Positions 34,645 through 43,676 of a stretch of DNA of 64,000 nucleotides are shown in pieces. Every line of letters starts with the position of its first letter. The stretch's first letter is position 1. The stretch lies in the NCBI GenBank assembly GCA_021295655.1, contig JAGWBX010000010.1:43441-107440 (forward strand), read 5' to 3'. The notes under the pieces were generated by a model. The model had not been told where the DNA came from, ran no database searches, and saw nothing but the letters and a program-made list of their open reading frames with translations. Position numbers and translations under genes: made by a program. The stretch is from Candidatus Latescibacterota bacterium. Its GTDB lineage: Bacteria > Latescibacterota > UBA2968 > GCA-2709665.

Positions 34645-35328
34645 TTACCGGCGCTCAGGCATACCACCCGGCGCAGGCGGGCCGGTATTTCGCCTGCCGG
34701 GTCTCAGGTTACCTATGCGGTACATCACCTCGCTGCTGATGGCGTGATAGGCGGCTCGACGTCTGGCCGGCAATCCGGCTGGAGACACGCGAACCGCTTC
34801 TCCAAAACGAACGGTCACGCGATTGAGACCGATCAGGCTCGTCCAGATGTTGACGGTACCGGAAATAAAGACCGGAACCACGGGAACCCGTGCGCGGTAC
34901 GCCAACATACCCACGCCGTCTTTGGGCGATCTCAGTCTGGACGACTTGTTGCGCGTACCCTCCGGCGAAAGAAACATCGCACCGCCGGCCTTGAGACACC
35001 CTTCGATGCCACGCAACGCGCCCCGATCTCCACGAGACCGGTCTATCGGCCGTGCGTTCAGCTTCCGAATCAGCCAGCCAAGTATCGGAACCGAAAATGC
35101 TTCCTGTTTGGTAACATACGAAAGTTCCCTGCACGCCGCAACCCCGATGAATACGGGATCCGCATAGGAGGCGTGGTTGCTGGCCAGGATGACGCCTCCG
35201 CGGCGCGGCACAAAATGACCGCCGGCAACACGAAGCCGAAACAGGCAGCTGCATGCCCCGACGCCGAGCGCCCAGAGAATCCGGTAAAAGAGATTGCCCG
35301 GTCGTCCGGTGTAGAAATCCGTCCTCAT
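34645..35328 (-). CDS. plsC: 1-acyl-sn-glycerol-3-phosphate acyltransferase
   Basis: 227-residue membrane-bound acyltransferase that makes phosphatidic acid from lysophosphatidic acid. The catalytic HX4D motif is NHASYADPVF, and the glycerol-phosphate motif is FLSPEGTRNKSS. One N-terminal hydrophobic helix is present. The start at 35328 gives the usual length; the frame remains open upstream through the cmk end, without homology. It follows cmk with a 20-base gap, an arrangement (cmk-plsC-rpsA) common in bacteria. Confidence 0.9.
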   Translation of the reverse strand: MRTDFYTGRPGNLFYRILWALGVGACSCLFRLRVAGGHFVPRRGGVILASNHASYADPVFIGVAACRELSYVTKQEAFSVPILGWLIRKLNARPIDRSRGDRGALRGIEGCLKAGGAMFLSPEGTRNKSSRLRSPKDGVGMLAYRARVPVVPVFISGTVNIWTSLIGLNRVTVRFGEAVRVSPAGLPARRRAAYHAISSEVMYRIGNLRPGRRNTGPPAPGGMPERR

Positions 35329-35348
35329 GTGTATGCGCGTAACACTTT

Positions 35349-36029
35349 CTAGATGCCGCACTCGCGAGCGAGTTCCACCACGCGGGCGACCTGTGCATCG
35401 ATATTCAGGCCTGTGGTATCCACGGTGATTGCATCCGATGCCGGCCAGGATCCCGATCGCCGTTGCGTGGCTTTGTCGCGCGCGTCCCGCTCGCGAATCT
35501 GCCCCATCAATACGTCCAGGTCTGCTGCGACACCGCAACTGAGCAACTCACGGTGCCGGCGCCGGGCTCGCTCGGCCACGTCGGCAACCAGGAATACTTT
35601 CAGTTCAGCTTTAGGAAAAACTGCCGTGCCGGTGTCCCGGCCCTCCAGTACGATGCCGCCCTCGAGTCCAAGTTCCTGCTGGCGTGCCACGAGTATGTTC
35701 CGGACCGCGGGGTGGACGGCCACCCGGGAGGCGGCATCGGAAACTTCCGACGACCGGATCGCTCCGGTCGCATCCTCGCCGTTGACCAGAACCCGCTGAC
35801 CGCCGCCCTCCAGACGAAAGTCGAACGTCAGTGCGGCAGCGGTTCCGGCGGCCGCGGCTTCATCGTCAGGGCTGAGACCCTTACGAATCAGGGACCATCC
35901 CAGGGCGCGGTACATGGCGCCGGTATCCAGATAAAGATATCCCAGCCTGCTGGCGACACATCGAGCCGTTGTACTCTTGCCCGATCCCGCGGGACCGTCG
36001 ATGGCTATCACAATACCCCTCTTCCCCAT
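35349..36029 (-). CDS. cmk: Cytidylate kinase
   Basis: 226 residues. It phosphorylates CMP and dCMP to the diphosphates. The P-loop AIDGPAGSGKSTTARC lies near residues 8-23; the CMP-binding LYLDTGAMYRALGW and GRDTGTAVFPKAELKVFL segments are intact. GGAGG is six bases before the ATG at 36029. It lies between scpB and plsC, all on the minus strand with short gaps. Confidence 0.95.
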   Translation of the reverse strand: MGKRGIVIAIDGPAGSGKSTTARCVASRLGYLYLDTGAMYRALGWSLIRKGLSPDDEAAAAGTAAALTFDFRLEGGGQRVLVNGEDATGAIRSSEVSDAASRVAVHPAVRNILVARQQELGLEGGIVLEGRDTGTAVFPKAELKVFLVADVAERARRRHRELLSCGVAADLDVLMGQIRERDARDKATQRRSGSWPASDAITVDTTGLNIDAQVARVVELARECGI

Positions 36030-36051
36030 CGCGACCCTCCGACCTCGATTG

Positions 36052-36801
36052 TTACGGATTCGGGTCTCCTCCATCCGGGTCGACACCGCCGCCCTCCGGT
36101 AAACCGCCTCCCCCGTCGGGGCCCTTCACCGTTTCCGACGCGTCTCCGGAGCCGTCACCGGCATTTCCCGACGCGGATTCCGGGCGGTCCATCGCCTGCA
36201 GCAGTTCGGCCGGTGTTGACGCAGCAACTGCCTTGTCGTCCAGCAATTCATCCAGTTCCCTGACCTTTGGCAGATCCGACAACGTCTTCAGTCCGAAGTG
36301 CTTCAAAAAGTCCCGGGTCGTTCCATAGAGCAGCGGCCGTCCCGGCGCGTCCGACCGGCCGGCAATGCGGATCAATCCCTTCTCGAGCAGGTGGCGCACA
36401 ACCCCGTCCACCGACACCCCGCGAATGTGTTCCACCTCGGCCTTCATGACCGGCTGCTTGAACACGATGATGGCGAGCGTTTCCAGGGCTGCCGACGACA
36501 GGCGGACAGGTGCTTTGTCTTTCAGGAGCCGCCGGACAAAGACGCCGTATTCCGAATGCACCATGAACAGGAATCCGCCGGCGATTTCCGAGATCCTGAA
36601 ACTGCGCCCGGTCCGTCCGTATTGCGCGTTGAGTTCCTCCACGTACGCGCGCACGTCTCCGGCCCGCACACCATCCAGCAACGAGGCGATCCGGCTTGCC
36701 CCGAGCGGTCTGTCGGACGCCATCAGCAGGGCTTCAACAATGCCCTGATTGCGAGCGTCTTCATTCGAAGCGACCGGGTCTATGCGATACGACTCGCCCA
36801 T
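36052..36801 (-). CDS. scpB: Segregation and condensation protein B
   Basis: 249 residues. Winged-helix protein that joins SMC and ScpA in the chromosome-condensing complex. ALLMASDRPLGASRIASLL and RLSSAALETLAIIVFKQPVM are diagnostic, as is GRPLLYGTTRDFLKHFGLK. The last 40 residues are a Gly-, Asp- and Pro-rich tail not needed for the fold. It follows scpA with an 80-base gap. Confidence 0.94.
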   Translation of the reverse strand: MGESYRIDPVASNEDARNQGIVEALLMASDRPLGASRIASLLDGVRAGDVRAYVEELNAQYGRTGRSFRISEIAGGFLFMVHSEYGVFVRRLLKDKAPVRLSSAALETLAIIVFKQPVMKAEVEHIRGVSVDGVVRHLLEKGLIRIAGRSDAPGRPLLYGTTRDFLKHFGLKTLSDLPKVRELDELLDDKAVAASTPAELLQAMDRPESASGNAGDGSGDASETVKGPDGGGGLPEGGGVDPDGGDPNP

Positions 36802-36881
36802 TACATCTCGATTGAATCGAGGTTCCGTTTGACTGGATCGGCCATGGATCCCTTAACAGTCCGATGATAAACGATGCACGG

Positions 36882-37685
36882 TTAACGACGGAGAGCCGAT
36901 TCCGATCCGGATTCCGGCTGATCTTCGTCTCGCCTGTAAACCCAGATTTCGCCTTCCGAACCGCTCTGTCTTGCAATGGCTCGCCCGGTCTTGATCAACT
37001 CGAGCAAGGCGATGAACGTGACGATGAGGACAATTCGCGGGAGACCGGCAACCAGGTCCGAGAACTGAACCCGATGGCTTTCCTCCAGTATGTTCCGGAC
37101 GTCCTCCATTCGTTCCTCCGTCGTGACTTCCAGTTGATGTATCTCGTGGTAATCCGCTTTCGGTGCGGCCAGGAGTGCGCTTCGGAACGTTGCCATCAGA
37201 TCGAAAAGATTTACGGAACCACTGGCTGCGAGCGGGTCCGTTTCGGGCGCGTCGACTTCTCCGGTATCCAGCGCGGCGCCACGATAAAAACTGTCGCGAT
37301 GTGAATCCTGTTTGTCTTCGAGCCAGTTGGCCACTTCCTTGAATTGCTGATACTCCAGCAGGCGCCGTACCAGCTCTTCTCTGGGATCCTCTTCTACTTC
37401 ATCCGCATCGGGGTCCGCCGGCAGCAGCATACGTGACTTGATTTTCATCAGCGTGGCCGCCATCACCAGGAAATCTCCGGCAGATTCCAGATGGAGCGTC
37501 TGCATCATTTCGACGAATTCCAGAAACTGCCGCGTGACATCGGCGATGGGGATATCGTAGATGTCGATCTCATCCTTGCGAATCAGAAAAAGCAGCAGAT
37601 CCAGCGGCCCCTCGAAAACATCCAGCTTCACCCCGTAGGTATCGTCTCCGGCGCTTCCGTGAACTGCCGGCGCTTCGGCATTCAT
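36882..37685 (-). CDS. scpA: Segregation and condensation protein A (kleisin)
   Basis: 267 residues. The N-terminal motif VFEGPLDLLLFLIRKDEIDI and the following IPIADVTRQFLEFVE are typical; the kleisin bridges the SMC heads and binds ScpB. The acidic middle (DPDADEVEEDPREELV) is usual. GGGGAG lies nine bases before the ATG. It follows the HNH gene with a 101-base gap. Confidence 0.94.
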   Translation of the reverse strand: MNAEAPAVHGSAGDDTYGVKLDVFEGPLDLLLFLIRKDEIDIYDIPIADVTRQFLEFVEMMQTLHLESAGDFLVMAATLMKIKSRMLLPADPDADEVEEDPREELVRRLLEYQQFKEVANWLEDKQDSHRDSFYRGAALDTGEVDAPETDPLAASGSVNLFDLMATFRSALLAAPKADYHEIHQLEVTTEERMEDVRNILEESHRVQFSDLVAGLPRIVLIVTFIALLELIKTGRAIARQSGSEGEIWVYRRDEDQPESGSESALRR

Positions 37686-37786
37686 TCGCGCAATCTCCCC
37701 TGAGGTTCATCCGGGTCGCAAGCGTGTTCGACGTGGGTGGGGGCGTGACGAATGGTCCCCGGGTCTCCGGCTCCCGCTGCCATTGA

Positions 37787-38296
37787 TCAATCCATGAAGA
37801 GATACGGCCGCCAACGACGGTCCGGTACGCCGATCAACTGGCTGATGGAGGTAACGGTACTGGGCCTGCGTGGACGGCGCAGCAGATTGATTCCCGCCTG
37901 TTCCGGCGTTTGATTGCCCTTGAGGTTATTGCACGGCAGACAGGCACACACCAGATTCTCCCAGGTATCCCGACCGTTTACCGTCCTGGGAACCACGTGA
38001 TCGACCGTCATCGGACCTTTTCTGGTACCGCAATACTCGCAACGGTGTCCATCCCGTTTCAGGACGTTCTTCTTGGACAGTGCGAGCTGTCTGGGTGCGA
38101 CGCGCACGTAAATGCCCAGGCGGACCACGCTGGGGACCGGAAACCGGTCTGAAACCGTACGGACATACAGATCCAGGGCTTCGATGACCTCTGCCCGGCC
38201 GCGAAACACAAGAACGATAGCCCGACGTGCGCTACACACCTGGATGGGTTCGTAACTCTGGTTCAGGACCAGAACAGGCCGATTCAGCAATGGCAT
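37787..38296 (-). CDS. HNH endonuclease family protein
   Basis: 169 residues. PVLVLNQSYEPIQVCSARRA starts a widespread HNH protein type. The nuclease centre is CEYCGTRKGPMTVDHVVPR with two later cysteines (CACLPCNN), the zinc-stabilised beta-beta-alpha metal fold, with His in the VDHVVP motif. The biological role of these single-domain proteins is not settled. The start at 38296 follows GAGGGG; the frame is open far upstream but passes through the promoter at 38463-38491. Confidence 0.85.
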   Translation of the reverse strand: MPLLNRPVLVLNQSYEPIQVCSARRAIVLVFRGRAEVIEALDLYVRTVSDRFPVPSVVRLGIYVRVAPRQLALSKKNVLKRDGHRCEYCGTRKGPMTVDHVVPRTVNGRDTWENLVCACLPCNNLKGNQTPEQAGINLLRRPRRPSTVTSISQLIGVPDRRWRPYLFMD

Positions 38297-38620
38297 ACAT
38301 CCCCTCGTGCAACAACCCCGGGGCGAGACAGATTGAATATCGTTGACGTGGCTGGACGCGCTGCGAGTCTCACGGTCCCTTACCGTCAGGAGAACGCCAA
38401 TACGTTTACAATTGGGTTGAATCAACGCCCGCAATGCGCTACGGATTTGACTTAACAGAAAAAAAATAAAGCCTTTACGAATCGATGTCAAGCGCCTGGC
38501 ATGCGCAGGATGCCAGAACCCCACCTGCCGATCCGGGCGGTAACTGCATCCATCCGGCCGGACCTGCAATCCCGGGTTTACGGGGACTATCGGCAACGGA
38601 TCGGGCGCCTTCATTTTCAG
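38297..38620. other. Intergenic region with promoter and small palindrome
   Basis: 324 bases between gcvH and the HNH gene. It holds the promoter at 38463-38491 and an inverted repeat CTGGCAT/ATGCCAG (38496-38502 and 38510-38516) placed five bases upstream of the -35 box, which could be an operator. The 160-base leader after the promoter has no gene I can support. Confidence 0.55.
38463..38491 (-). promoter_or_regulatory. Promoter of the HNH-scpA-scpB-cmk-plsC unit
   Basis: On the minus strand TTGACA (38491-38486), 17-base spacer, TATTTT (38468-38463). Transcription should start near 38456. Confidence 0.75.
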
Positions 38621-39007
38621 CTAAGCGCCTTCGACAAGTTCGCCGTAGGCCTGCGCACTGAGCAGCGATTCGAGTTCGTCGCTGCACGTCATCCGCACCA
38701 CGACCATCCAGCCCTCGCCATAGGGATCCGCGTTGATCGGAGACGCATCCTCGCCGAGCGCATCGTTAACCTCGAGAACCACGCCGGACACGGGCGCGTA
38801 AAGATCCTCCACCGTCTTCACTGCCTCGATCGTACCGAAGGGCTGACCCTCCTCGATCTCAGCTCCCGGTTCAGGCAATTCGGCAAAGACGATATCGCCC
38901 AGTTCGCCCTGCGCATAGTCTGTGATGCCTATCGTGCCCCGCTCGTCCTCGACACGAATCCACTCATGTTCTGGAGTATAGAGAAGGCCGTCCGGAATCT
39001 CCGACAT
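38621..39007 (-). CDS. gcvH: Glycine cleavage system H protein
   Basis: 128 residues. The lipoyl-carrying protein of glycine cleavage, partner of GcvPA-GcvPB encoded at 4-7 kb. The lipoylated lysine is Lys64 in FGTIEAVKTVEDLYAPVSG. GGAG is nine bases before the ATG at 39007; 20 additional upstream codons have no homology. It is the last gene of the TPR-efp-accB-accC-gcvH run rather than being with the other gcv genes. Confidence 0.95.
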   Translation of the reverse strand: MSEIPDGLLYTPEHEWIRVEDERGTIGITDYAQGELGDIVFAELPEPGAEIEEGQPFGTIEAVKTVEDLYAPVSGVVLEVNDALGEDASPINADPYGEGWMVVVRMTCSDELESLLSAQAYGELVEGA

Positions 39008-39103
39008 GTTTGATGGCTCCACTGATGAAGGTGGTGTTTCCCGACCGGAGCCGTCAGCGGTCCACAAGGTGGGCGTCTGACCTATCAGGGGCCCGGCCGA
39101 CGT

Positions 39104-40462
39104 TCAACCTCCGTATCCCATTCTGGACACGAAATCCGTGTCGATCCGACCCTCACGAAAGTCGGAATGCCGCAACGCGTTGATATGAAACGGAATGGTT
39201 GTAGGGATGCCCTCGATCACGAACTCCTCGAGTGCGCGGACCATACGCGCGGTTGCTTCCTCCCGGTTGTCGCCATACGCCAGCAACTTGGCAAGGAGCG
39301 AATCATAATGGGAAGGGACACGATAGCCGGCATATGCGTGAGAATCGATCCGAATACCAGGCCCGCCGGGCGCGTGGAACGTGTTGATTTCTCCCGCTGA
39401 AGGCCGGAAGTTGTGATCCGGATCTTCCGCGTTGATGCGGCATTCAATGGCGTGTCCCCTCGGCCGTACGTCGCCCTGGACGAACAGGAGCGGCTCACCG
39501 GCGGCCACGCCGATCTGCGTCTTGACCAGATCGATTCCGGTTACCATCTCGGTGACAGGGTGTTCAACCTGAATACGGGTGTTCATTTCAAGAAAAAAGA
39601 AGCTTCCTGACGCATCCAGCAGAAACTCCACGGTCCCTGCTCCCGCATAACCCACCGCTCGGGCCCCCGCAACGGCTTCTTTACCCATCCGCCGGCGCAG
39701 GTCCTCGTCGACCACGGGCGAAGGCGACTCCTCGATCAACTTCTGATGGCGTCGCTGGATGGAACACTCGCGTTCACCCAGATGCACGACGTTTCCGGCC
39801 TGGTCGCCCATAACCTGGATTTCCACGTGCCGTGGCGCAACGACTTCCTTTTCCAGATAAAGCGTTCCCGACGTGAACGCCGCAGAGGCCTCGGCCTGTG
39901 CCGCATTCCAGGCGCGCTCAAGGCCTTCCACCGATTCCACGGTGCGCATGCCTCGGCCGCCGCCGCCTGCAACGGCCTTCAGGCGGATTGGATAACCAAT
40001 CTCCCCGGCGGCAAGCCGGGCCTCTTCAAGGCTATGCAATACCCCCGTGCCCGGTGCGACCGGCACGTCCGCCGCGAGCATGGTTTCCCGCGCAACGGCC
40101 TTGTCACCCATCCTTCGAATGGCATCCGGAGACGGTCCGATGAATACGATGCCACAGGAAGCGCACATCTCGGCGAAATCCGCGTTCTCGGCCAACGGCC
40201 CGTACCCCGGGTGGATCGCATCGGCGTTGGTCACTTCCGCGGCGCTCAGAATCCGCGGGATGTTCCGATAGCTCTGATCTCCCGGAGGCGGCCCGATGCA
40301 GACGTCCTCGTCGGCAATGCCAACATGCAGCGAATTGCCATCGGCTTCGGAATGTATGGCAATCGTCCGGATGCCGAGTTCCTTGCATGCCCGGATCACA
40401 CGCACGGCGATTTCGCCCCGGTCTGCAACAAGGATTTTATCGAATAAGGGAGTGGATGACAC
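39104..40462 (-). CDS. accC: Acetyl-CoA carboxylase, biotin carboxylase subunit
   Basis: 452 residues, normal length. It carboxylates biotin on AccB with ATP and bicarbonate, the first step of fatty acid synthesis. ATP-grasp features are [14 protein letters not shown], the active-site [20 protein letters not shown], and ECRINAEDP. The start is a GTG with no strong ribosome-binding site, 54 bases after accB. Confidence 0.96.
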   Translation of the reverse strand: MSSTPLFDKILVADRGEIAVRVIRACKELGIRTIAIHSEADGNSLHVGIADEDVCIGPPPGDQSYRNIPRILSAAEVTNADAIHPGYGPLAENADFAEMCASCGIVFIGPSPDAIRRMGDKAVARETMLAADVPVAPGTGVLHSLEEARLAAGEIGYPIRLKAVAGGGGRGMRTVESVEGLERAWNAAQAEASAAFTSGTLYLEKEVVAPRHVEIQVMGDQAGNVVHLGERECSIQRRHQKLIEESPSPVVDEDLRRRMGKEAVAGARAVGYAGAGTVEFLLDASGSFFFLEMNTRIQVEHPVTEMVTGIDLVKTQIGVAAGEPLLFVQGDVRPRGHAIECRINAEDPDHNFRPSAGEINTFHAPGGPGIRIDSHAYAGYRVPSHYDSLLAKLLAYGDNREEATARMVRALEEFVIEGIPTTIPFHINALRHSDFREGRIDTDFVSRMGYGG

Positions 40463-40516
40463 GACAGATCTGGTGGGGACGGCGGCACGGGCCGCCGCAT
40501 CGTTGAAGGAAGCGCC

Positions 40517-40984
40517 TTATAAGGGTTCGATGAGGAAAAGAGGCGTATTATACTCCACAGGATTGCCATTCTCTACAAGGACGCGAACCACCCGGCCTTT
40601 TGCGTCCGCTTCAATTTCGTTCATGATTTTCATGGCTTCGATAATGCACAGGGTCTGTCCGACAGACACGACGTCGCCCTCTTCCACGAAGGACGGCGAA
40701 TCCGGGTTAGGCGCCCGGTAGAACATGCCGACCATAGGAGAATTAATGCTGTGCAACCCTTCTGTATCGTCCGGTTCGGGCCCAGCGGAAGTATCGTCGG
40801 CATCGGCCGGTTTCGACGCGACCTGTGCAACCGGCTGGACGGCGGCTGCATCGATTCCCGCGGCAACCCGTATTTTTCTAAGCCCCAGAATGCCGCGTTC
40901 GATTTCAATCTCCCGGACCCGGTCTTCGCCAACCCGTTCGATCAGATGCTGCAGGGTCTCCATCATCGCTTTGGAGAGTTTCAC
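40517..40984 (-). CDS. accB: Biotin carboxyl carrier protein of acetyl-CoA carboxylase
   Basis: 155 residues. The biotinylated Lys119 lies in CIIEAMKIMNEIEAD within the C-terminal barrel; the middle is an Ala/Pro/Asp linker. GTG start with GGAG five to six bases upstream. It works with AccC directly downstream. Confidence 0.95.
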   Translation of the reverse strand: MKLSKAMMETLQHLIERVGEDRVREIEIERGILGLRKIRVAAGIDAAAVQPVAQVASKPADADDTSAGPEPDDTEGLHSINSPMVGMFYRAPNPDSPSFVEEGDVVSVGQTLCIIEAMKIMNEIEADAKGRVVRVLVENGNPVEYNTPLFLIEPL

Positions 40985-41075
40985 GTGCGCTCCTTCGAAA
41001 AATCGACGGCCGGTAATCGGGTTACGGGTCGCGTTGGCCGTGATGCTCCCGCACTCTGTTTCCGCCGTTTTCGGA

Positions 41076-41633
41076 TCAGATTCGTTCGACGTAAGACTCG
41101 GTTCGGGTGTCTATCTTCAAAACGTCGCCCCTTTCAACGAACAGGGGTACCTGGACCGAAGCACCCGTTTCCAGCACGGCCGGTTTGCTGCCTCCGCTGG
41201 CGGTATCTCCCCGCAACCCGGGGTCGGTTTCCGTGACTTCCAGTTCAACGAATATTGGCAACGCGACGCTCACAGTGTTTTGCTTCGCGACCAGAATTTC
41301 CAGAATCTCGTTCTCTTTCAGATATTTAACCGCGTTTCCCATCACCTCCGCAGACAGTTCGAACTGATCGTACGTTTCACAATCCATAAAACAGTACAGA
41401 TCGCCGGACCTGTAGAGAAACTGCATTTTCCGCCGTTCCAGCCGAACATCGTCCACCTTGTCTCCGGAACGAAATGTCCGATCTATCATGGCGCCCGTCT
41501 TCACGCCTTTGAGGCGGGTACGCACGACGGCCGCGCCTTTGCCCGGCTTGAAGTGCTCGAATTCGACCATAAAATAGAGATCGCCGTCCAGACGCAAGAC
41601 CATTCCATTTCTGAATTCTGACGTTGAGACCAT
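41076..41633 (-). CDS. efp: Elongation factor P
   Basis: 185 residues, full length with three domains. EF-P rescues ribosomes stalled at polyproline. The tip loop reads HFKPGKGAAVVR, so Lys32 is the residue modified in many species; EpmA/EpmB or other modifiers are not visible here. It lies ten bases after the TPR gene and before accB, the common efp-accB-accC order. Confidence 0.95.
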   Translation of the reverse strand: MVSTSEFRNGMVLRLDGDLYFMVEFEHFKPGKGAAVVRTRLKGVKTGAMIDRTFRSGDKVDDVRLERRKMQFLYRSGDLYCFMDCETYDQFELSAEVMGNAVKYLKENEILEILVAKQNTVSVALPIFVELEVTETDPGLRGDTASGGSKPAVLETGASVQVPLFVERGDVLKIDTRTESYVERI

Positions 41634-41642
41634 CGCTCGGAA

Positions 41643-42389
41643 TTATCCTCCCGTACACGCGCCATCCAACTTCCGAAGTTCATTCAGTCTTTTTTTTATG
41701 CGTTTATTGTCCGGTTCCTGCTCACAAACGTGCGTAAGGACAGCCACTGCCTCCTCTATCTGCCCCTGAACCGCGTACAGCTCGGCCAGAGTGGAGGTGG
41801 CAATGGGGACGATTTCGGCGTTGGAATCCCCGGGCTGATCCTTTTCCTGACCGCGATGGTCCAGAAGATCCCGCAACAGAAAGGAAAAATCCTCCCGTTC
41901 CGCCGGCGCACCCTCTACCTCGACGGTCGCATCCGACGCCGGGCGCTCCATCTCATCGCCGGAACGGGATCCTGAGGCCGGTTCGTCTTCCGCATGAACT
42001 TCGACGTCCATCTCGGCAACCAGCAACCGGCTGAATGGATCGACCGTTCGGGCGCACCTGAAGGAATGCAGCGCCTGTTCCTCGAAACCCATCCTTCTTT
42101 CGATCTTGCCGAGCAGCCAGATGGCTGAAGGATTGTCGGGATCCAGCGCCAGTGTCTGGTGAAGTTCCCGGCGGGCGTCTTCCAGCCGTCCGGACGCCAT
42201 GCAGCACCTGCCCATGACCAGATGGCCGGTGGGGTAAAGCGGGCGATACCTCACACCCTTACGGCAGACCTCCGCCGCGCGGTCCACGTTGCCGAGTCGA
42301 AGCAACTCGTCGGCGAGGCGCGCAAACAGGATCGACGCGGGATTCCTGCTGCATATTCTTTCCAGCTTTGCAAGGGATGCGGCCGCCAT
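41643..42389 (-). CDS. TPR protein of unknown role
   Basis: 248 residues with TPR-type repeats: RLADELLRLGNVDRAAEVCR, MASGRLEDARRELHQTLALD, ERRMGFEEQALHSFRCARTV and LAELYAVQGQIEEAVAVLTH. An acidic linker (about residues 130-170) separates the first three from the last. No signal peptide, so probably cytoplasmic. First gene of the TPR-efp-accB-accC-gcvH run. Such proteins act in protein-protein contacts; the partner is unknown. Confidence 0.78.
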   Translation of the reverse strand: MAAASLAKLERICSRNPASILFARLADELLRLGNVDRAAEVCRKGVRYRPLYPTGHLVMGRCCMASGRLEDARRELHQTLALDPDNPSAIWLLGKIERRMGFEEQALHSFRCARTVDPFSRLLVAEMDVEVHAEDEPASGSRSGDEMERPASDATVEVEGAPAEREDFSFLLRDLLDHRGQEKDQPGDSNAEIVPIATSTLAELYAVQGQIEEAVAVLTHVCEQEPDNKRIKKRLNELRKLDGACTGG

Positions 42390-42524
42390 CGTCTCACCAC
42401 CCGTCCGGTGTCCCCTGCCGGAAATATAAGTGACCAGTCATCCGGACCGCCTGTACAGCCTTCACTCGCCCGCCATGGCCTCACAACGCCCGGTCCGCTG
42501 CTGCCTCGTCACGGCGCTGACGTT

Positions 42525-42715
42525 AAGCTTGATGTGAAATTCTTCGGGGAAGTAAAACCGCATATATGCAAGTGGATAATGGCGATTTAACTTCTGATTA
42601 ACAGGATACACCAGGTCACTGGACGCGAACTGAAAAAACGTCCTTTCTGGTGACCGTTACGCCCTTTTCAGGGGTTTTCGCCGCGTCGCCGGGTTGCCGT
42701 TTTTTTCGGATTGGG
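42525..42715 (+). repeat. 190-bp dispersed repeat, copy 2
   Basis: Plus-strand copy. It differs from the others at both stems in a way that keeps pairing: GGACG...CGTCC instead of GGACG...TGTCC, and CCCT...AGGG instead of CCCC...GGGG. It ends in seven Ts and CGGATTGGGG. It lies between the divergent TPR and chrA genes. From its end to the chrA promoter (42716-43027) I see no gene, only the minus-strand promoter at 42835-42863. Confidence 0.85.
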
Positions 42716-42834
42716 GTTGACTGCCCGGGTTCTTGATTCAAGCTGAGGGCCGAAAGCTGATCGCTGCTTTTTCTGCTTCTGATCGTCCGAATTCCGGCAA
42801 TTCGTCTCCGGCACGGAACACCGAACCGGAGGGA

Positions 42835-42863
42835 AGTATAGGAAAAAGCCCAATGCTTGTCAA
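42835..42863 (-). promoter_or_regulatory. Strong minus-strand promoter upstream of repeat copy 2
   Basis: On the minus strand TTGACA (42863-42858), 17-base spacer, TATACT (42840-42835). It points towards the TPR-efp-accB-accC-gcvH genes, whose first ATG is about 440 bases away, and would transcribe the antisense of repeat copy 2. It could instead give a small RNA. Confidence 0.7.
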
Positions 42864-43027
42864 GGCCGCCACATAGCGCACGCTCGTGGGGTTCCATGCC
42901 GCGTGGGGAAATGCAATTCGACACGTCCGGAAGTGGCGGCGCGACTGGCGGAGGGTTGCCGGAAATTCAGGAGCGTTCCGTAACGGTTTCACGCTCCGGA
43001 CCGGGGCATATTTGTCCGGGATTTGCC

Positions 43028-43056
43028 TTGTGCGAATATGGGCGATGTGCTATATT
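43028..43056 (+). promoter_or_regulatory. Promoter of the chrA-bioB-mnmG run
   Basis: TTGTGC at 43028-43033, 17-base spacer, TATATT at 43051-43056. The chrA ATG follows 50 bases later. Confidence 0.65.
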
Positions 43057-43112
43057 CAAACGCCGTTCAGGGCCCTGTTTCGCACCTGTCCCGTCCGCTC
43101 GTGGAGGCGGTA

Positions 43113-43634
43113 ATGGAACTCGTCAAGCTGTTTGTATCGTTCACAAAGGTCGGTATTTTCGCTTACGGCGGCGGACCGTCCATGATCCCGCTGGTCCAGG
43201 AGGAAGTTGTCGACGTGCATGGTTGGATGACCATTGAGGAGTTTGCCGACGCGCTCGCCATGGGCTATGCCCTTCCAGGGCCTATCGCTACGAAAATGGC
43301 CGCCTACATCGGTTACCAGGTCGCACAGACCCCGGGGCTGATCGTCGCGCTTCTGGGTACGGTCTTTCCGTCCCTCATCCTGATGATGATCCTGGGGCTG
43401 TTCTTCATGGCCTATAAGGGTGCGCCGGCGGTCCAGGCAATGCTGAAGGCGGTCCGGCCGGCGGTTGTGGGTCTGCTTCTCGTTGTGGTCTGGCAAATGG
43501 CGCCCAAGTCCGTGACTTCATGGCACACGGGCCTGATCGCACTTGGCGCCTTTGTCGCAATCCATTTCCTGAACCTTCATCCTGCCGTCGCTATCGTCGG
43601 CACGGCAGTTCTGGGTCTGGCTGTCTACCGGTAG
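43113..43634 (+). CDS. chrA: Chromate transporter, single CHR domain
   Basis: 173 residues, one CHR domain with about five hydrophobic segments. The family motif is FTKVGIFAYGGGPSMIPLVQ, and GYALPGPIATKMAAYIGY carries the GPI sequence. ChrA proteins export chromate, or transport a related anion such as sulfate. Single-domain members normally occur as two adjacent antiparallel genes; here bioB follows directly and no second domain is visible. GGAGG is five bases before the ATG. Confidence 0.82.
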   Translation: MELVKLFVSFTKVGIFAYGGGPSMIPLVQEEVVDVHGWMTIEEFADALAMGYALPGPIATKMAAYIGYQVAQTPGLIVALLGTVFPSLILMMILGLFFMAYKGAPAVQAMLKAVRPAVVGLLLVVVWQMAPKSVTSWHTGLIALGAFVAIHFLNLHPAVAIVGTAVLGLAVYR

Positions 43635-43676
43635 CGTGGTGGATCCGGCATCACCCTCGCGGGAGCTCAACGTCGA

